A stretch of 64,000 bases of DNA, taken from Selenomonadales bacterium 4137-cl (GTDB lineage: Bacteria; Bacillota; Negativicutes; Sporomusales; UBA7701). Shown piece by piece: positions 30,062-39,047 of the stretch (positions are counted from its first letter, which is position 1; each line of letters opens with the position of its first letter). Location of the stretch: positions 372,001 through 436,000 of the forward strand of contig JAUOZS010000001.1 of assembly GCA_032334055.1 (NCBI GenBank), given 5' to 3'. A program made the position numbers and the translations under genes. The notes beneath the pieces were generated by a model. It did not search any database. It saw only the letters and a list, made by a program, of their open reading frames with translations, and was not told the DNA's origin.

Positions 30062-30510
30062 AAACTATCAACCCTTTGCTGGATGCGTTTGCGAACGTTT
30101 TGCCGCAGATCGGTTTCCAGACCGTAGTCAAAAAGGCGGTATCGCTTGCCAACTCGGTCGTTAACAGCGGGGTCATTATCAATATCGGTGTAACCGGCCC
30201 CTTGAACGGCGTAATTATGATCGACATGGCTTCCGACGCGGCCAAACTCTTTGCCTCGAAGATGATGATGGGGATGGAAGTCCCGGAGCTGACCGACCTG
30301 GCGCAAAGCGCCTTAAGCGAGATGGGCAACATGGTTTGCGCCAACGCCTGCACGCAATATAGCCTGGCGGGCATCAGCGGTCTCGATATCTCCCCGCCTC
30401 TATTGCTCGTCGGCAAGGACGGGCGGGTCAGGCTGCCTGTTACCAAAGCGCTGGTAGTCGACTTGCTGGTCGATGAAATTGCTGTCAGGGTCTATGTAGG
30501 CCTTCGGTAG
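30052..30510 (+). CDS. CheX-type chemotaxis phosphatase
   Basis: 152 aa, starting inside the last codons of the receiver-CheX gene (10-base overlap). CheX features: GPLNGVIMIDMASDAAKLFASKMM (in part) and the catalytic E-x2-N in ALSEMGNMVCANACTQYS. CheX dephosphorylates CheY-P. It is translationally coupled to a receiver that has a related domain, so the pair probably works as a unit. It may serve twitching, chemotaxis or another receiver-based pathway. Confidence 0.88.
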   Translation: MDVKTINPLLDAFANVLPQIGFQTVVKKAVSLANSVVNSGVIINIGVTGPLNGVIMIDMASDAAKLFASKMMMGMEVPELTDLAQSALSEMGNMVCANACTQYSLAGISGLDISPPLLLVGKDGRVRLPVTKALVVDLLVDEIAVRVYVGLR

Positions 30511-30550
30511 CTTTATTTGACGCGATGACATGCAAAGAAGGGCCAATCCA

Positions 30551-30600
30551 GGGGGAAGCGAGGACTCTTGTCGCTGCCTCGAGCTGACCAAAAGCCCCCG
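30551..30600. other. Folded intergenic segment
   Basis: In the 213-base gap 30511-30723, GGGGG (30551-30555) can pair with CCCCC (30595-30599), and CGAGG (30559-30563) with CCTCG (30577-30581). No T-run follows and I cannot match it to a known RNA class. A TATAAT-like box lies near 30684 before the acetyltransferase gene. Confidence 0.3.
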
Positions 30601-30723
30601 GTCTTTATCGTCCTGCCGGCGCATACGGCCAATTTCCTCTCCGGGAAATTACAATTGGCTATTTACTCTTTTTCCCATGTGATTATAATGGTTATATCAT
30701 AACGGCGACAGGGAGGAGATAGC

Positions 30724-31221
30724 ATGGCTGCGCACTTCGAGCAGATGACCGACAGGCACGAAAAGGAAGTAATGGATATATTCAACTATTATATCGAAAA
30801 CAGCTACGCCGCTTACCCCGAACAACCCCTTCCGTACGGTTTTTTCGGCAAGTTCCTGGAAATGACCAAGGGCTACCCGGCCAAGGTGATAAGCACCGGC
30901 GCGGACGGCAAGATAATCGGCTTTTGCTTCCTGAGAGCCTACAATCCTTTGCCGGTGTTCAGGGAAACAGCCGAGGTCAGCTATTTCATCGCCAAGGAGG
31001 AAGTCGGGAAGAGTATTGGCCGTGAGGCCTTAAAAATATTGGAGGCCGAGGGCAAGCAAATGGGGATCAATAATTTTCTGGCAAGCATCTCGTCCCTTAA
31101 CCGCCAAAGCATAGAGTTTCATAAAAAGAACGGCTTCGTGGAACGGGGCCGGCTTATAAATGTGGGCAGAAAAAAAGGCATACTATTCGACGTGGTCTGG
31201 ATGGAAAAAGAACTCGGCTAA
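30724..31221 (+). CDS. GNAT-family N-acetyltransferase (phosphinothricin-acetyltransferase-like)
   Basis: 165 aa with GGGAGGAGATAGC upstream. GNAT fold in the PAT/bar-like branch: MDIFNYYIENSYAAYPEQP (in part), AEVSYFIAKEEVGKSIGREAL for acetyl-CoA binding (the usual G-x-G reads VGKSIG) and SLNRQSIEFHKKNGFVERG. The acceptor is unknown, possibly an amino acid analogue or methionine sulfoximine. Single gene with its own terminator. Confidence 0.88.
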   Translation: MAAHFEQMTDRHEKEVMDIFNYYIENSYAAYPEQPLPYGFFGKFLEMTKGYPAKVISTGADGKIIGFCFLRAYNPLPVFRETAEVSYFIAKEEVGKSIGREALKILEAEGKQMGINNFLASISSLNRQSIEFHKKNGFVERGRLINVGRKKGILFDVVWMEKELG

Positions 31222-31250
31222 ACCATCCCCACACCTAATCAGGCGCCAAA

Positions 31251-31295
31251 CAACCAACCCCCGAAAGTCCTGTCAGGACTTTCGGGGGTTGGTTG
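31251..31295. terminator. Bidirectional intrinsic terminator
   Basis: 22-bp perfect stem with a 1-base centre (31251-31272 and 31274-31295) between convergent genes. Confidence 0.85.
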
Positions 31296-31303
31296 TTAGA
31301 TCG

Positions 31304-31891
31304 TCACCGCGACCGCCAGTCGCCGTATTCCATGTACCTGACGGTCTTGTCGGCGATATCTTTGCCGTATAGTTTCGTAACGATGTGAAATGACAGATCG
31401 ATCCCCGCCGATATCCCGCCAGCGGTCATGATCTTTCCGTTATCGACAAACCTTTCGTCAGCGCGGATTATCGCCCGGGGAGCCAACTCAGCCAGGTGGC
31501 CGATGACCTGGTGATGGGTGGTCGCTTCAAGCCGGTCGAGCAGGCCGAGCACACCAAGGACTCTGGCGCCAGAGCAGACCGACATGGTGATTATGGCGTT
31601 CCGGTTCGTTGCGGCGACCCATTCCAGGACTGCCGGCTTGGCGATTTCCGCCCTCGTGCCCACGCCGCCGGGGACGACCAGAATATCGACCGGCGGGTGG
31701 CTATCGAACCCGTAATCCGGCAATACCGTCAGACCATTCACCGATTTCACCGCCGCTCCGCCTTCAGACACCGTGAAGACCTTGAACAGCTTGTAATCGT
31801 TCAGCTCGGCTGTCACCGAAAAAACCTCATACGGGCCGGCAAAATCAAGCAGCTCCATATCGTTAAATAAAAATATGCCGACGTTATTCAT
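31304..31891 (-). CDS. DJ-1/PfpI family protein (isonitrile hydratase-like), copy 2
   Basis: 195 aa from the minus-strand ATG at 31891. A longer in-frame start overlaps the upstream gene. It is a close paralogue of 17089-17676 over its whole length (VGIFLFxDxELLDxAGPYEVFSVT, nucleophile in MSVCSGARVLG). It overlaps the upstream DJ-1-like gene by 8 bases and so is in an operon with it. Both loci that carry this gene also carry a related LysR regulator. Confidence 0.85.
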   Translation of the reverse strand: MNNVGIFLFNDMELLDFAGPYEVFSVTAELNDYKLFKVFTVSEGGAAVKSVNGLTVLPDYGFDSHPPVDILVVPGGVGTRAEIAKPAVLEWVAATNRNAIITMSVCSGARVLGVLGLLDRLEATTHHQVIGHLAELAPRAIIRADERFVDNGKIMTAGGISAGIDLSFHIVTKLYGKDIADKTVRYMEYGDWRSR

Positions 31892-32495
31892 CAGCGTCCT
31901 TCTTGGGCCCAAACCCCATCAAATACTTTACTTTTTGGCAGTTTTCCGGCGACGTTAGCTTCTCAAGCAGCATAAAAGCCACATTCAAAGCGGTCGCCGG
32001 GCTGGACGAGGTAATAATGTTCCGGTCGCAGACAATCGGTTTTCTGACCAAATCCACACCGAAACGCGCCAACTGATTTTGCCGGTAGCCGTTATTCAGA
32101 TGATAAGTGGTACCTTGGCGGCCGGTCAGAACGCCGCTTTTGCCCACAGGCAAAGCGCCGACGCAGATAGATGCGATGATTTTCCCCGCCTGGTCGAATT
32201 CCCGGATGGCGGCAAGAAAATCTTCGCTGAAAGCGTCGGCGTAAAAGCCTGCCGACTCGAACCCGCCGGGAATGGCGAGCGCGTCAAACATATTCGCGTT
32301 AACTTCGGCGAGCAGTATTTCAGGTGTCACGGTAAAATTCCAGGTACACTTCAGTTCCTTGTGAATACCGCAAGTTACAACCTCGATCGAACCGTCCCCC
32401 TCCAGCCTGTTCCAGCCCAGCACGTCGGTAAACACGCTGGCCTCATAAGCCTCGAAGCCGTTCGCCAGCAAAAGCAGCACTTTTTTTGAATCCAT
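31884..32495 (-). CDS. DJ-1/ThiJ family protein
   Basis: 203 aa, a different DJ-1 branch from its neighbour: VLLLLANGFEAYEASVFTDVLGW, PGGFESAGFY and the nucleophile cysteine in IASICVGALPVGKSGVL. It resembles the classical DJ-1/YajL side, with roles in carbonyl stress or protein repair. Divergent from the LysR gene at 32616 across a 120-base AT-rich region, so probably controlled by it. Confidence 0.85.
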   Translation of the reverse strand: MDSKKVLLLLANGFEAYEASVFTDVLGWNRLEGDGSIEVVTCGIHKELKCTWNFTVTPEILLAEVNANMFDALAIPGGFESAGFYADAFSEDFLAAIREFDQAGKIIASICVGALPVGKSGVLTGRQGTTYHLNNGYRQNQLARFGVDLVRKPIVCDRNIITSSSPATALNVAFMLLEKLTSPENCQKVKYLMGFGPKKDADE

Positions 32496-32615
32496 CGTCT
32501 CGCCGCCTTTTATATGGAATTTTTCTGTAATTCATCGTATCATATAAGCAGTTGATGATAAAATTGAATAATCGGAATATGACGTTCGAAATTTTTGAAC
32601 TGGAGAAATCGATCG

Positions 32616-33524
32616 ATGGAATTCCGCCAACTGAAAACCTTTGCGGCTATCGCCCAATTGGGCAGTTTTGTGCAAGCGGCCGATGCGCTGGGTTACGCTC
32701 AATCCACCATAACGAACCATGTTCAGACGCTGGAAAGCGAACTGGGAGTAAGGCTGTTTGAACGCCTGGGACATCGGGTGATACTGACTGCCCAGGGAAA
32801 AACGCTGCTCCCGTACGCGGAACAAGTAATCAAGCTAACTGCCGAGGCGGCGAAAGTCGTGGATGATCCCGCTATTCCCCAAGGCGCGTTGACCATCGGC
32901 ACCAACGAATCGTTAGGCGCCTACCGGCTGCCGGCGGTACTTAAAGAATACCGGGCGGCTTATCCGAAAGTGGAACTGATCCTGAAATTTGTAAATTGCG
33001 ACGTAATTTTCGATGACCTCCGCAAAGGCAAGATTGATGTGGGCGTGATCATCAATAACAAGGTTAGGGAAGACGACCTTGTCGCAGAAACGATTTGCCA
33101 GGAACAAATGCTGTTCCTGGCAGCCCCTGACCATCCACTGGCGCGGCAGGAAACGGCGGGACCGGATGACCTGGCCCGAGCATGCGTAATCCTCACCGAG
33201 ACTGGCTGCAGTTACCGGCTGACGATGGAGAAAATCTTCAAGGACTCGCGGGCGACCCCCCAATCCACCCTTGAGGCCAGCAGTATCGAAACAATAAAAC
33301 AACTTATCATGCTCGGGCTGGGGATCTCAATGCTGCCCCGCTTCACGGTGGAAAAAGAACTGTCCGAGGGACGGATACGAGCCATCCGCTGGGGCGGGCC
33401 CATCCCCGACTACACAGTGCAACTGCTGTACCACAAAGATAAATGGCTTTCTCCCTCCCTCGGGGCGTTTCTCCAGACGGTGCGCAGCCGGTGGCCCGCG
33501 ATACCCGCCGATACGTACGATTGA
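32616..33524 (+). CDS. LysR-family transcriptional regulator, copy 2
   Basis: 302 aa from the ATG at 32616 (TGGAG 12 bases upstream). Helix-turn-helix FVQAADALGYAQSTITNHVQTL and effector domain. It is a paralogue of the LysR at 18982, also near a DJ-1 gene. The upstream regions of both share AT-rich AAAATTGA-type sequence, a candidate common operator. It probably regulates the divergent DJ-1 pair. Confidence 0.92.
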   Translation: MEFRQLKTFAAIAQLGSFVQAADALGYAQSTITNHVQTLESELGVRLFERLGHRVILTAQGKTLLPYAEQVIKLTAEAAKVVDDPAIPQGALTIGTNESLGAYRLPAVLKEYRAAYPKVELILKFVNCDVIFDDLRKGKIDVGVIINNKVREDDLVAETICQEQMLFLAAPDHPLARQETAGPDDLARACVILTETGCSYRLTMEKIFKDSRATPQSTLEASSIETIKQLIMLGLGISMLPRFTVEKELSEGRIRAIRWGGPIPDYTVQLLYHKDKWLSPSLGAFLQTVRSRWPAIPADTYD

Positions 33525-33616
33525 CGTGAGCCGGCCATGATAATATACTTGGAATTGTCTGAAAAGGAGGGGCGCTTGTCGCTGCAAGGCATCGGCTTTT
33601 CTTCAACAAACCGGAG

Positions 33617-36600
33617 GTGGGGAGAATCAGACGGATATTCAAATATTTGATTTTACTGTTTATAATCATACTGTCGCTAAGTTCGGGCCGCCCCGCCGAA
33701 TGCTCAACCGCCGACCAGTTCAAAACAGCGGAATACTACGCCAGCACCGGTCTGAACCTGATCAACGCCGCGGACGCTTACGCCCTCGGTTATACCGGTC
33801 GAGGGGTTGTCCTGGGGATCTGTGACGATTATGTAAAACTCAGCCATCCCGAGTTCGCGGGTAAGTTGAATTCCTCGACCGTCCTGCTCGTGCCGGCGGG
33901 CTTCGATTGGACGAGAAACAGTCACGGCACGCACGTCGGCGGCATCATGGCCGCGGCCAGAAACAACGTCGGCATGCACGGGGTGGCTTTCGACGCCGAT
34001 TTGCTATCCGGCGACCCGTTCGGGAGCCCTTTCGATATTCGGCTCTCATACGCCGCCTTTAATCGCAACAGCGGTGTGAAAATCATCAACAACAGTTGGG
34101 GAACCGATTATTACATCGACGAGATCGGCGGCGGCAAGGCGGCGGTTTTGGCGCTCTTTGCCCAAAAAACCGACAAGCCGCTGCCCACGCTGGAGAACAG
34201 CATAACCGATTACGACAAGGTTTTGGTTTTTGCCGCAGGCAACAACGGTCACACGACCCCCGGCGGCGAAAGCATGCTCGCTTACCTGAAGCCGCAGACT
34301 GCCGGCAATTTTATCAACGTCATGCTGGTCGATCCGGCGAAATTCGATACCGCGACCAAAACCGCGGGAAGCAGCTTCGTCGGTATTTTCAGCGACCTTG
34401 TCAAATATGGGGAAGAAAACAGTGTCGCCGCGCCGGGCCTTCGAATCAATTCGACCTATGCAGCCAATGATTCGTACATCACCATGTCAGGCACCTCTAT
34501 GGCCGCGCCCTACGTCGCCGGCACGGCGGGACTGGTGCAGCAGGCGTTCCCCTATATGGGCGGCAGGCAGATCGTCGACACTGTCTTATCGACGGCGGAC
34601 AAGACCTTCACTCTGCCCGGCTATACGGTCACCGTCCAGGAGGATTATGCCGATCCGTCTGATCCGGGCTCCGGGAGAGACCGCCGCAATATCAATCTGT
34701 TCTATTTCGGAAGCAAGCCGGACGCCGCGACGATAACGCAGCACCTACGGCAGTATTATAGCGAAAACGAGCAGCAACTGCGCGCCTGGTACGGCTTTGC
34801 CACGGCTGACCAGTTCGTCGCCGCGACGATAAAAATCTACGATAATGTCCCGCGGGAAATGATCTTCGGTCAGGGCCTGCTCAATGCCGGCGCCGCGGTC
34901 CGCGGCCCGGGGCTGCTGAACGCGCGCCGCATGGACGGGAGCAGCTACAGCCCCGCCGCGGAGTACGGCAGGGCACAGGCGCTCTATGCGGTTGACACGC
35001 AGGGCTATGACAGCATATGGAGCAACGATATCGGCGAAACGCGCGCCGGCTTGCTCGCCTCCGACAGCGCGTACGAAGACCTCCGCCGGATCTACGCGTA
35101 CTACATACAAGGCGACAATTTTTACGGCTTCCACCAGGGACAGGACTATATCGACGAATACAACGCCAGAGTCGCGGCGAACGGCCTGCAAGGCCTGCCG
35201 GTAGGATTGCTGAAACGGGGGCGGGGGACGCTCGCCCTCACCGGCGACAACACCTATCAGGGCAGCAGCGTCGCCGCCGGCGGAACGCTGCAGATCGACG
35301 GCCGGGTGGCCGGGGACGCTTTCAGCGTCGAAACAGGAACAATCGCCGGCTCGGGCATCATAAAAGGAAACCTGTATAACCGGTCAACCGTGCAGGCCGG
35401 CAGCTACGGCAATCCCGGAACGCTTACGGTGGAGGGGAATTTCGCGAGCACGGGAAAAATCGCCGTCGCCGCAACGGGCAGCGCCAACGGCAAAATAACC
35501 GTGCTGGGCTCGGCCGGCATCGACGGTACGGCGTTCGCACCGGTAGCGGGCAGTGTATACCGCCCGGGCGCCTCGTACGAGATTTTGACGGCCGGCAGCA
35601 TCACCGGGAGCTTTACCGCCGCGGCCTTCACGGGCATGCTGAGCGCCGGGGGCAGCCACGACGGAACCAGCGCACGGCTTTTGCTTACGAGAGAAAATAA
35701 CCTCGCAACCCCCAATGCCAGCCAACTGCAGGTATATCGGCGGATGGAAGCCATGTACGACCGGCTGGCCGGGCAGGCAGCGCAGCGTCAACTGGACCCC
35801 CTGTATAGCCTGAGCGCGGCTGAAGCCAAGCAGGCCCTGACGGAAATATACGGAGGTGCGCAGCTCAACCAGGCCGGCTTCACGCAGCAGAGCGTGACGG
35901 TAGGCAGCGCGGTCGCAGCGAGGATGAACTACGTCAAACACCGGCAGGACACGACCGTTTCCTTCAAAATCTCCGGCTTTGCGGAGGGCGACTTCGAAGC
36001 CCGGGCGGTCATACCGCTGGAACTCGACGACAATGACAGCTGGTGGCTGAAACTGACCAGGAACTGGGGCGAGATCGACGCTCAAAACGACAGCCCCGGC
36101 ATAAAGAATCAGAGCTTCGGCCTCATATTGGGCCGGGACAGGCAGGCGGGCAACCACTGGCGAACCGGAATGCTCGTGGCGTTCGGCAACAACGACACAA
36201 GCTCGGACATAGCGAGAACCGGGAGCAAGGACTATCGCGTAGGGGTTTACGCCGGCTACGACAAAGGTGCGGTTAATATCAGCACCTGTTTGGATTACGG
36301 ACACCAGACCAACAGCGCGACGCGCTACCTGAGACAACTCGGCTTGCAGGCAACCAGCAGCTATGGCAGCCGGACGCTCGCCTTCGGTGCGGAAGCGAAA
36401 TACAACCTGTCGTATGCGAAGGAAAAAGATTGGGATATAAGCCCGTATGTAAGCTTTAATGTCACAAGGTACATCCAGGACAGCTACGGCGAAAGCGGGG
36501 CGGGAATCTACAGCCAGCAGGCCGACGGCCTGAAAAACACCTACAGCACGGGACAATTCGGTCTGGAAATAGGGAGACAGCTGCCGAAAGGACGGTATGC

Positions 36601-36847
36601 GCTGAAAATCGGCTACGAAAAAGTGTTTGGCGGCAGTAATCCGGAAATGACGGTCGCCTATAGCGGCAACCCGGGTGAAAAACTGACCATCAGCGGCGGC
36701 GAGCAGGACAGGGAATATTTCGTTCTGGGAATAAGCGCCCAAGGATATCTCGGCGACAACTGGAAGATAGAGGGAGAAGTGACAAGAGCGGCCGGCAGGC
36801 ACAGCAGACACTTAAATGCGTCCCTCATGGCATGCCGCTACTGGTAA
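33617..36847 (+). CDS. Subtilisin-type autotransporter serine protease
   Basis: 1076 aa. Signal peptide at about residues 1-29. S8 protease domain (about 45-440) with complete triad Asp70 (GICDDY), His103 (NSHGTHVGG) and Ser294 (SGTSMAAPYVAG), plus oxyanion Asn209. Then an autotransporter-associated repeat (GTLALTGDNTYQGSSVAAGG, about 535-555), a passenger stem, and a C-terminal beta-barrel (about 780-1076) ending in CRYW with a terminal aromatic. The barrel inserts in an outer membrane and the protease is displayed or released outside. The start is uncertain: GTG at 33617 has a GGAGGTGGGG overlapping it, and TTG at 33647 is an alternative. Terminator at 36895-36926. Confidence 0.92.
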   Translation: MGRIRRIFKYLILLFIIILSLSSGRPAECSTADQFKTAEYYASTGLNLINAADAYALGYTGRGVVLGICDDYVKLSHPEFAGKLNSSTVLLVPAGFDWTRNSHGTHVGGIMAAARNNVGMHGVAFDADLLSGDPFGSPFDIRLSYAAFNRNSGVKIINNSWGTDYYIDEIGGGKAAVLALFAQKTDKPLPTLENSITDYDKVLVFAAGNNGHTTPGGESMLAYLKPQTAGNFINVMLVDPAKFDTATKTAGSSFVGIFSDLVKYGEENSVAAPGLRINSTYAANDSYITMSGTSMAAPYVAGTAGLVQQAFPYMGGRQIVDTVLSTADKTFTLPGYTVTVQEDYADPSDPGSGRDRRNINLFYFGSKPDAATITQHLRQYYSENEQQLRAWYGFATADQFVAATIKIYDNVPREMIFGQGLLNAGAAVRGPGLLNARRMDGSSYSPAAEYGRAQALYAVDTQGYDSIWSNDIGETRAGLLASDSAYEDLRRIYAYYIQGDNFYGFHQGQDYIDEYNARVAANGLQGLPVGLLKRGRGTLALTGDNTYQGSSVAAGGTLQIDGRVAGDAFSVETGTIAGSGIIKGNLYNRSTVQAGSYGNPGTLTVEGNFASTGKIAVAATGSANGKITVLGSAGIDGTAFAPVAGSVYRPGASYEILTAGSITGSFTAAAFTGMLSAGGSHDGTSARLLLTRENNLATPNASQLQVYRRMEAMYDRLAGQAAQRQLDPLYSLSAAEAKQALTEIYGGAQLNQAGFTQQSVTVGSAVAARMNYVKHRQDTTVSFKISGFAEGDFEARAVIPLELDDNDSWWLKLTRNWGEIDAQNDSPGIKNQSFGLILGRDRQAGNHWRTGMLVAFGNNDTSSDIARTGSKDYRVGVYAGYDKGAVNISTCLDYGHQTNSATRYLRQLGLQATSSYGSRTLAFGAEAKYNLSYAKEKDWDISPYVSFNVTRYIQDSYGESGAGIYSQQADGLKNTYSTGQFGLEIGRQLPKGRYALKIGYEKVFGGSNPEMTVAYSGNPGEKLTISGGEQDREYFVLGISAQGYLGDNWKIEGEVTRAAGRHSRHLNASLMACRYW

Positions 36848-36894
36848 GAGAATACCGCCAGAACCGGGCGGATAGATCCGGCGACGCCCTGCGC

Positions 36895-36926
36895 AAAGAG
36901 AGTTCGGCAATAGCTGAACTCTCTTT
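36895..36926 (+). terminator. Intrinsic terminator after autotransporter
   Basis: AAAGAGAGTTCGGC pairs with GCTGAACTCTCTTT (one G-T pair) around AATA, with T-run. Confidence 0.85.
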
Positions 36927-36953
36927 TGCCATTTGCCCGATTCTGGATATAAT
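36926..36953 (+). promoter_or_regulatory. Promoter of the torD-moeA operon
   Basis: TTGCCA (36926-36931), 16-base spacer, TATAAT (36948-36953), leaving a leader of about 115 bases before torD. Confidence 0.55.
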
Positions 36954-37077
36954 AACTTGGTTATGGCGACGTTATCAGCGGCGCGGGGAATCGTCCGGCG
37001 TCCGGGAGGAAAGGCAGGATGACAGGGGGCGGGTGGCGAAAGATGGTAATGAAGGTTTAAGCAGAAGGAGTGGCAGG

Positions 37078-37698
37078 ATGGAAAAAACAGCATACAGAAA
37101 AGGCGTTCTGGCGATTTTGGCGGAGTTGTTGCAAGAGCCCACCGACGACACTGTCGGCGAGTTGCCGGCGATGGTCAAATATCTTCACGAGGCCTTCGCA
37201 GCCCTCGAATATCCGGTGCCCCTCCTGGCCTACAGCGATTGGCCGAAGCTGGCCGGCGGCCGCGAGGCCCTGGCGCTGGCCTATAATCAAAGCTTCGTCT
37301 TTCCGCCGGAAACGCGGGTGGTGCCGGTTGAATCCATATATCGGCAATGGACCAGCGACTCTAGCGCCCAGGTGCCGTTCGCCAAAGAAAAAGGCTATCT
37401 GATGAGCGACGCAGCCCTTCACATGAAGGCGCTGTACGAAAGCTACGGCCTCGAGTTGCCGCCCGCTTTCAGCGCCACGCCCGACCATCTGGGGCTGGAG
37501 CTGGAGTTTGCCGTCTTTCTGCTTGAAAACGAAGCGGCGGAGCGCCAGGCGGTTTTTTGGCGGGAACATCTCGACTGGGTCGACGAACTCGCCGACGAAG
37601 CGGAAAAAAACGGCATACCGGCCTTCTACCGCCAGGTGCTCAAGGTGATCGCCGCTTTTCTCCGCGCCGACCGGGAAAACTACGAACAGGTTAAGTGA
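37078..37698 (+). CDS. torD: TorD/DmsD-family molybdoenzyme chaperone
   Basis: 206 aa from the ATG at 37078 (AAGGAGTGGCAGG upstream). All-helical TorD fold with YNQSFVFPPETRVVPVESIYRQW (in part), GLELPPAFSATPDHLGLELEFAVFLL and a C-terminal helix. Members bind a Tat signal or apo-molybdoenzyme until the cofactor is inserted. No molybdoenzyme gene is adjacent. The neighbour moeA, 15 bases downstream, completes the cofactor, so the pair supports an enzyme encoded elsewhere. Confidence 0.88.
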   Translation: MEKTAYRKGVLAILAELLQEPTDDTVGELPAMVKYLHEAFAALEYPVPLLAYSDWPKLAGGREALALAYNQSFVFPPETRVVPVESIYRQWTSDSSAQVPFAKEKGYLMSDAALHMKALYESYGLELPPAFSATPDHLGLELEFAVFLLENEAAERQAVFWREHLDWVDELADEAEKNGIPAFYRQVLKVIAAFLRADRENYEQVK

Positions 37699-37713
37699 CT
37701 GGAGGTGGGATTT

Positions 37714-38928
37714 GTGGCCGTTTCCCTGGATATGGCTCAGGATAAACTTCTCAAAACAGTTCAGCCCCTCGCCGCCGAAGAGGTGGCGCTCGCGGACTGC
37801 TGGCGGCGGGTGCTGGCCGGCGAAATCGTCGCCGACACCGATTTTCCGCCTTTTGACAGATCGCCGCTCGACGGCTATGCGCTCATCGCCGCCGACGTCG
37901 CCGAAGCTTCCCCGCAGCAGCCGGTAGTGCTTGAGGTCGTGGACGACATTCCGGCCGGCAATGTACCGCGGGTCGCGGTGCGGCCGGGCACAGCCGCCAA
38001 AATAATGACCGGGGCGCCGGTGCCTGAGGGCGCCACCGGCGTGGTGCGGCGGGAGGACGTCCGTGAAGAGGAAGGCCGGGCGACAGTCTTCGCCGGCGCC
38101 GGCGTGGACAACAACCTTTGCCGGCGTGGCGAGGAAATCGCCGCCGGCGAAAAAGTCATCACGGCCGGCACGGTCGTGAACGCCGGCGTCATGGGGCTGC
38201 TCGCCCTTCTCGGCGTGGCGCGCCCGCGGGTATATAAACAGCCGCGGGTTGCCCTGCTGGCCACCGGCAGCGAGGTCGCCGACATCGAAGCGCCGCTTAA
38301 GCCAGGCGCAATCCGCAACTCCAACAGCTACATGCTGGCCGCCCAGGTGCGCGACGCCGGCGCGGAACCGGTCCTGTTCGGCATCGCCCGCGACGAAATT
38401 GCGGCGATAATAACCCGGTTGTCGGACGCTGCCGACTGTGACCTGATCGTGACCACCGGCGGGGTCTCCGCCGGCGACTACGACCTGGTCGCCGACGTAT
38501 ACCGGGAAATGGGGATCGACGTCCTGTTCGACCGGGTGGGAATAAAACCGGGAATGCCGGTGCTGGCAGGCCTTAAGGCAGGCAAACTTTACATCGGATT
38601 GTCCGGCAACCCCGCCGCGGCCAGCGTGGCGTTCGAACAGATTGTCCGCCCGGTGCTGCTCAAAATGGGCGGCAGGCGCGAGTGGTGGCGGCCGCGGGCC
38701 AAAGCGCTGCTGACCGCTCCCTTCACGAAACCGTCGGGTGCGACGCGGTTCGTCTGGGCCGCCTGCCGGCCGGTGAACGGCGGCCTGACGGTCGAACCGT
38801 TGCCGCTGCAGGGCAACGGCATGCTCAAATCGGCGGTAACCGCCAACGCGATGATCGTCATCCCGGCCGGCAGCCCGCCGCTCGCCGCCGGCAGCGTTGT
38901 GGAGGTCTGCCTGCTGGCTGACCTATAA
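37714..38928 (+). CDS. moeA: Molybdopterin molybdotransferase MoeA
   Basis: 404 aa from the GTG at 37714, placed 6 bases after GGAGGTGG; an earlier GTG at 37705 lies inside that ribosome site. MoeA motifs in order: PFDRSPLDGYAL, TGAPVPEGATGVVRRED, RNSNSYMLAAQ, TTGGVSAGDYDLV and GLSGNPAAASVAFE, then the C-terminal domain IV. It inserts molybdate into adenylylated molybdopterin. Paired with torD, it suggests a respiratory or catabolic molybdoenzyme such as formate dehydrogenase. Confidence 0.95.
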   Translation: MAVSLDMAQDKLLKTVQPLAAEEVALADCWRRVLAGEIVADTDFPPFDRSPLDGYALIAADVAEASPQQPVVLEVVDDIPAGNVPRVAVRPGTAAKIMTGAPVPEGATGVVRREDVREEEGRATVFAGAGVDNNLCRRGEEIAAGEKVITAGTVVNAGVMGLLALLGVARPRVYKQPRVALLATGSEVADIEAPLKPGAIRNSNSYMLAAQVRDAGAEPVLFGIARDEIAAIITRLSDAADCDLIVTTGGVSAGDYDLVADVYREMGIDVLFDRVGIKPGMPVLAGLKAGKLYIGLSGNPAAASVAFEQIVRPVLLKMGGRREWWRPRAKALLTAPFTKPSGATRFVWAACRPVNGGLTVEPLPLQGNGMLKSAVTANAMIVIPAGSPPLAAGSVVEVCLLADL

Positions 38929-38954
38929 GCTTTCCCTGATGCCGGAATAAAAAA

Positions 38955-39011
38955 GTCAATACGCTAATTCCGAGTGATTCATTGACTTTAAACAAGCGGG
39001 CAACATACAAT
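38955..39011 (+). promoter_or_regulatory. Promoter with inverted repeat upstream of the CoA-disulfide reductase gene
   Basis: TTGACT (38982-38987), 18-base spacer, TACAAT (39006-39011). AGTCAAT near 38954-38960 and ATTGACT (38981-38987) form an inverted repeat overlapping the -35 box, a possible operator. Confidence 0.6.
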
Positions 39012-39047
39012 CGAAAATGAAGTCCAGCGGTACAAGGGGGTTTGTTT

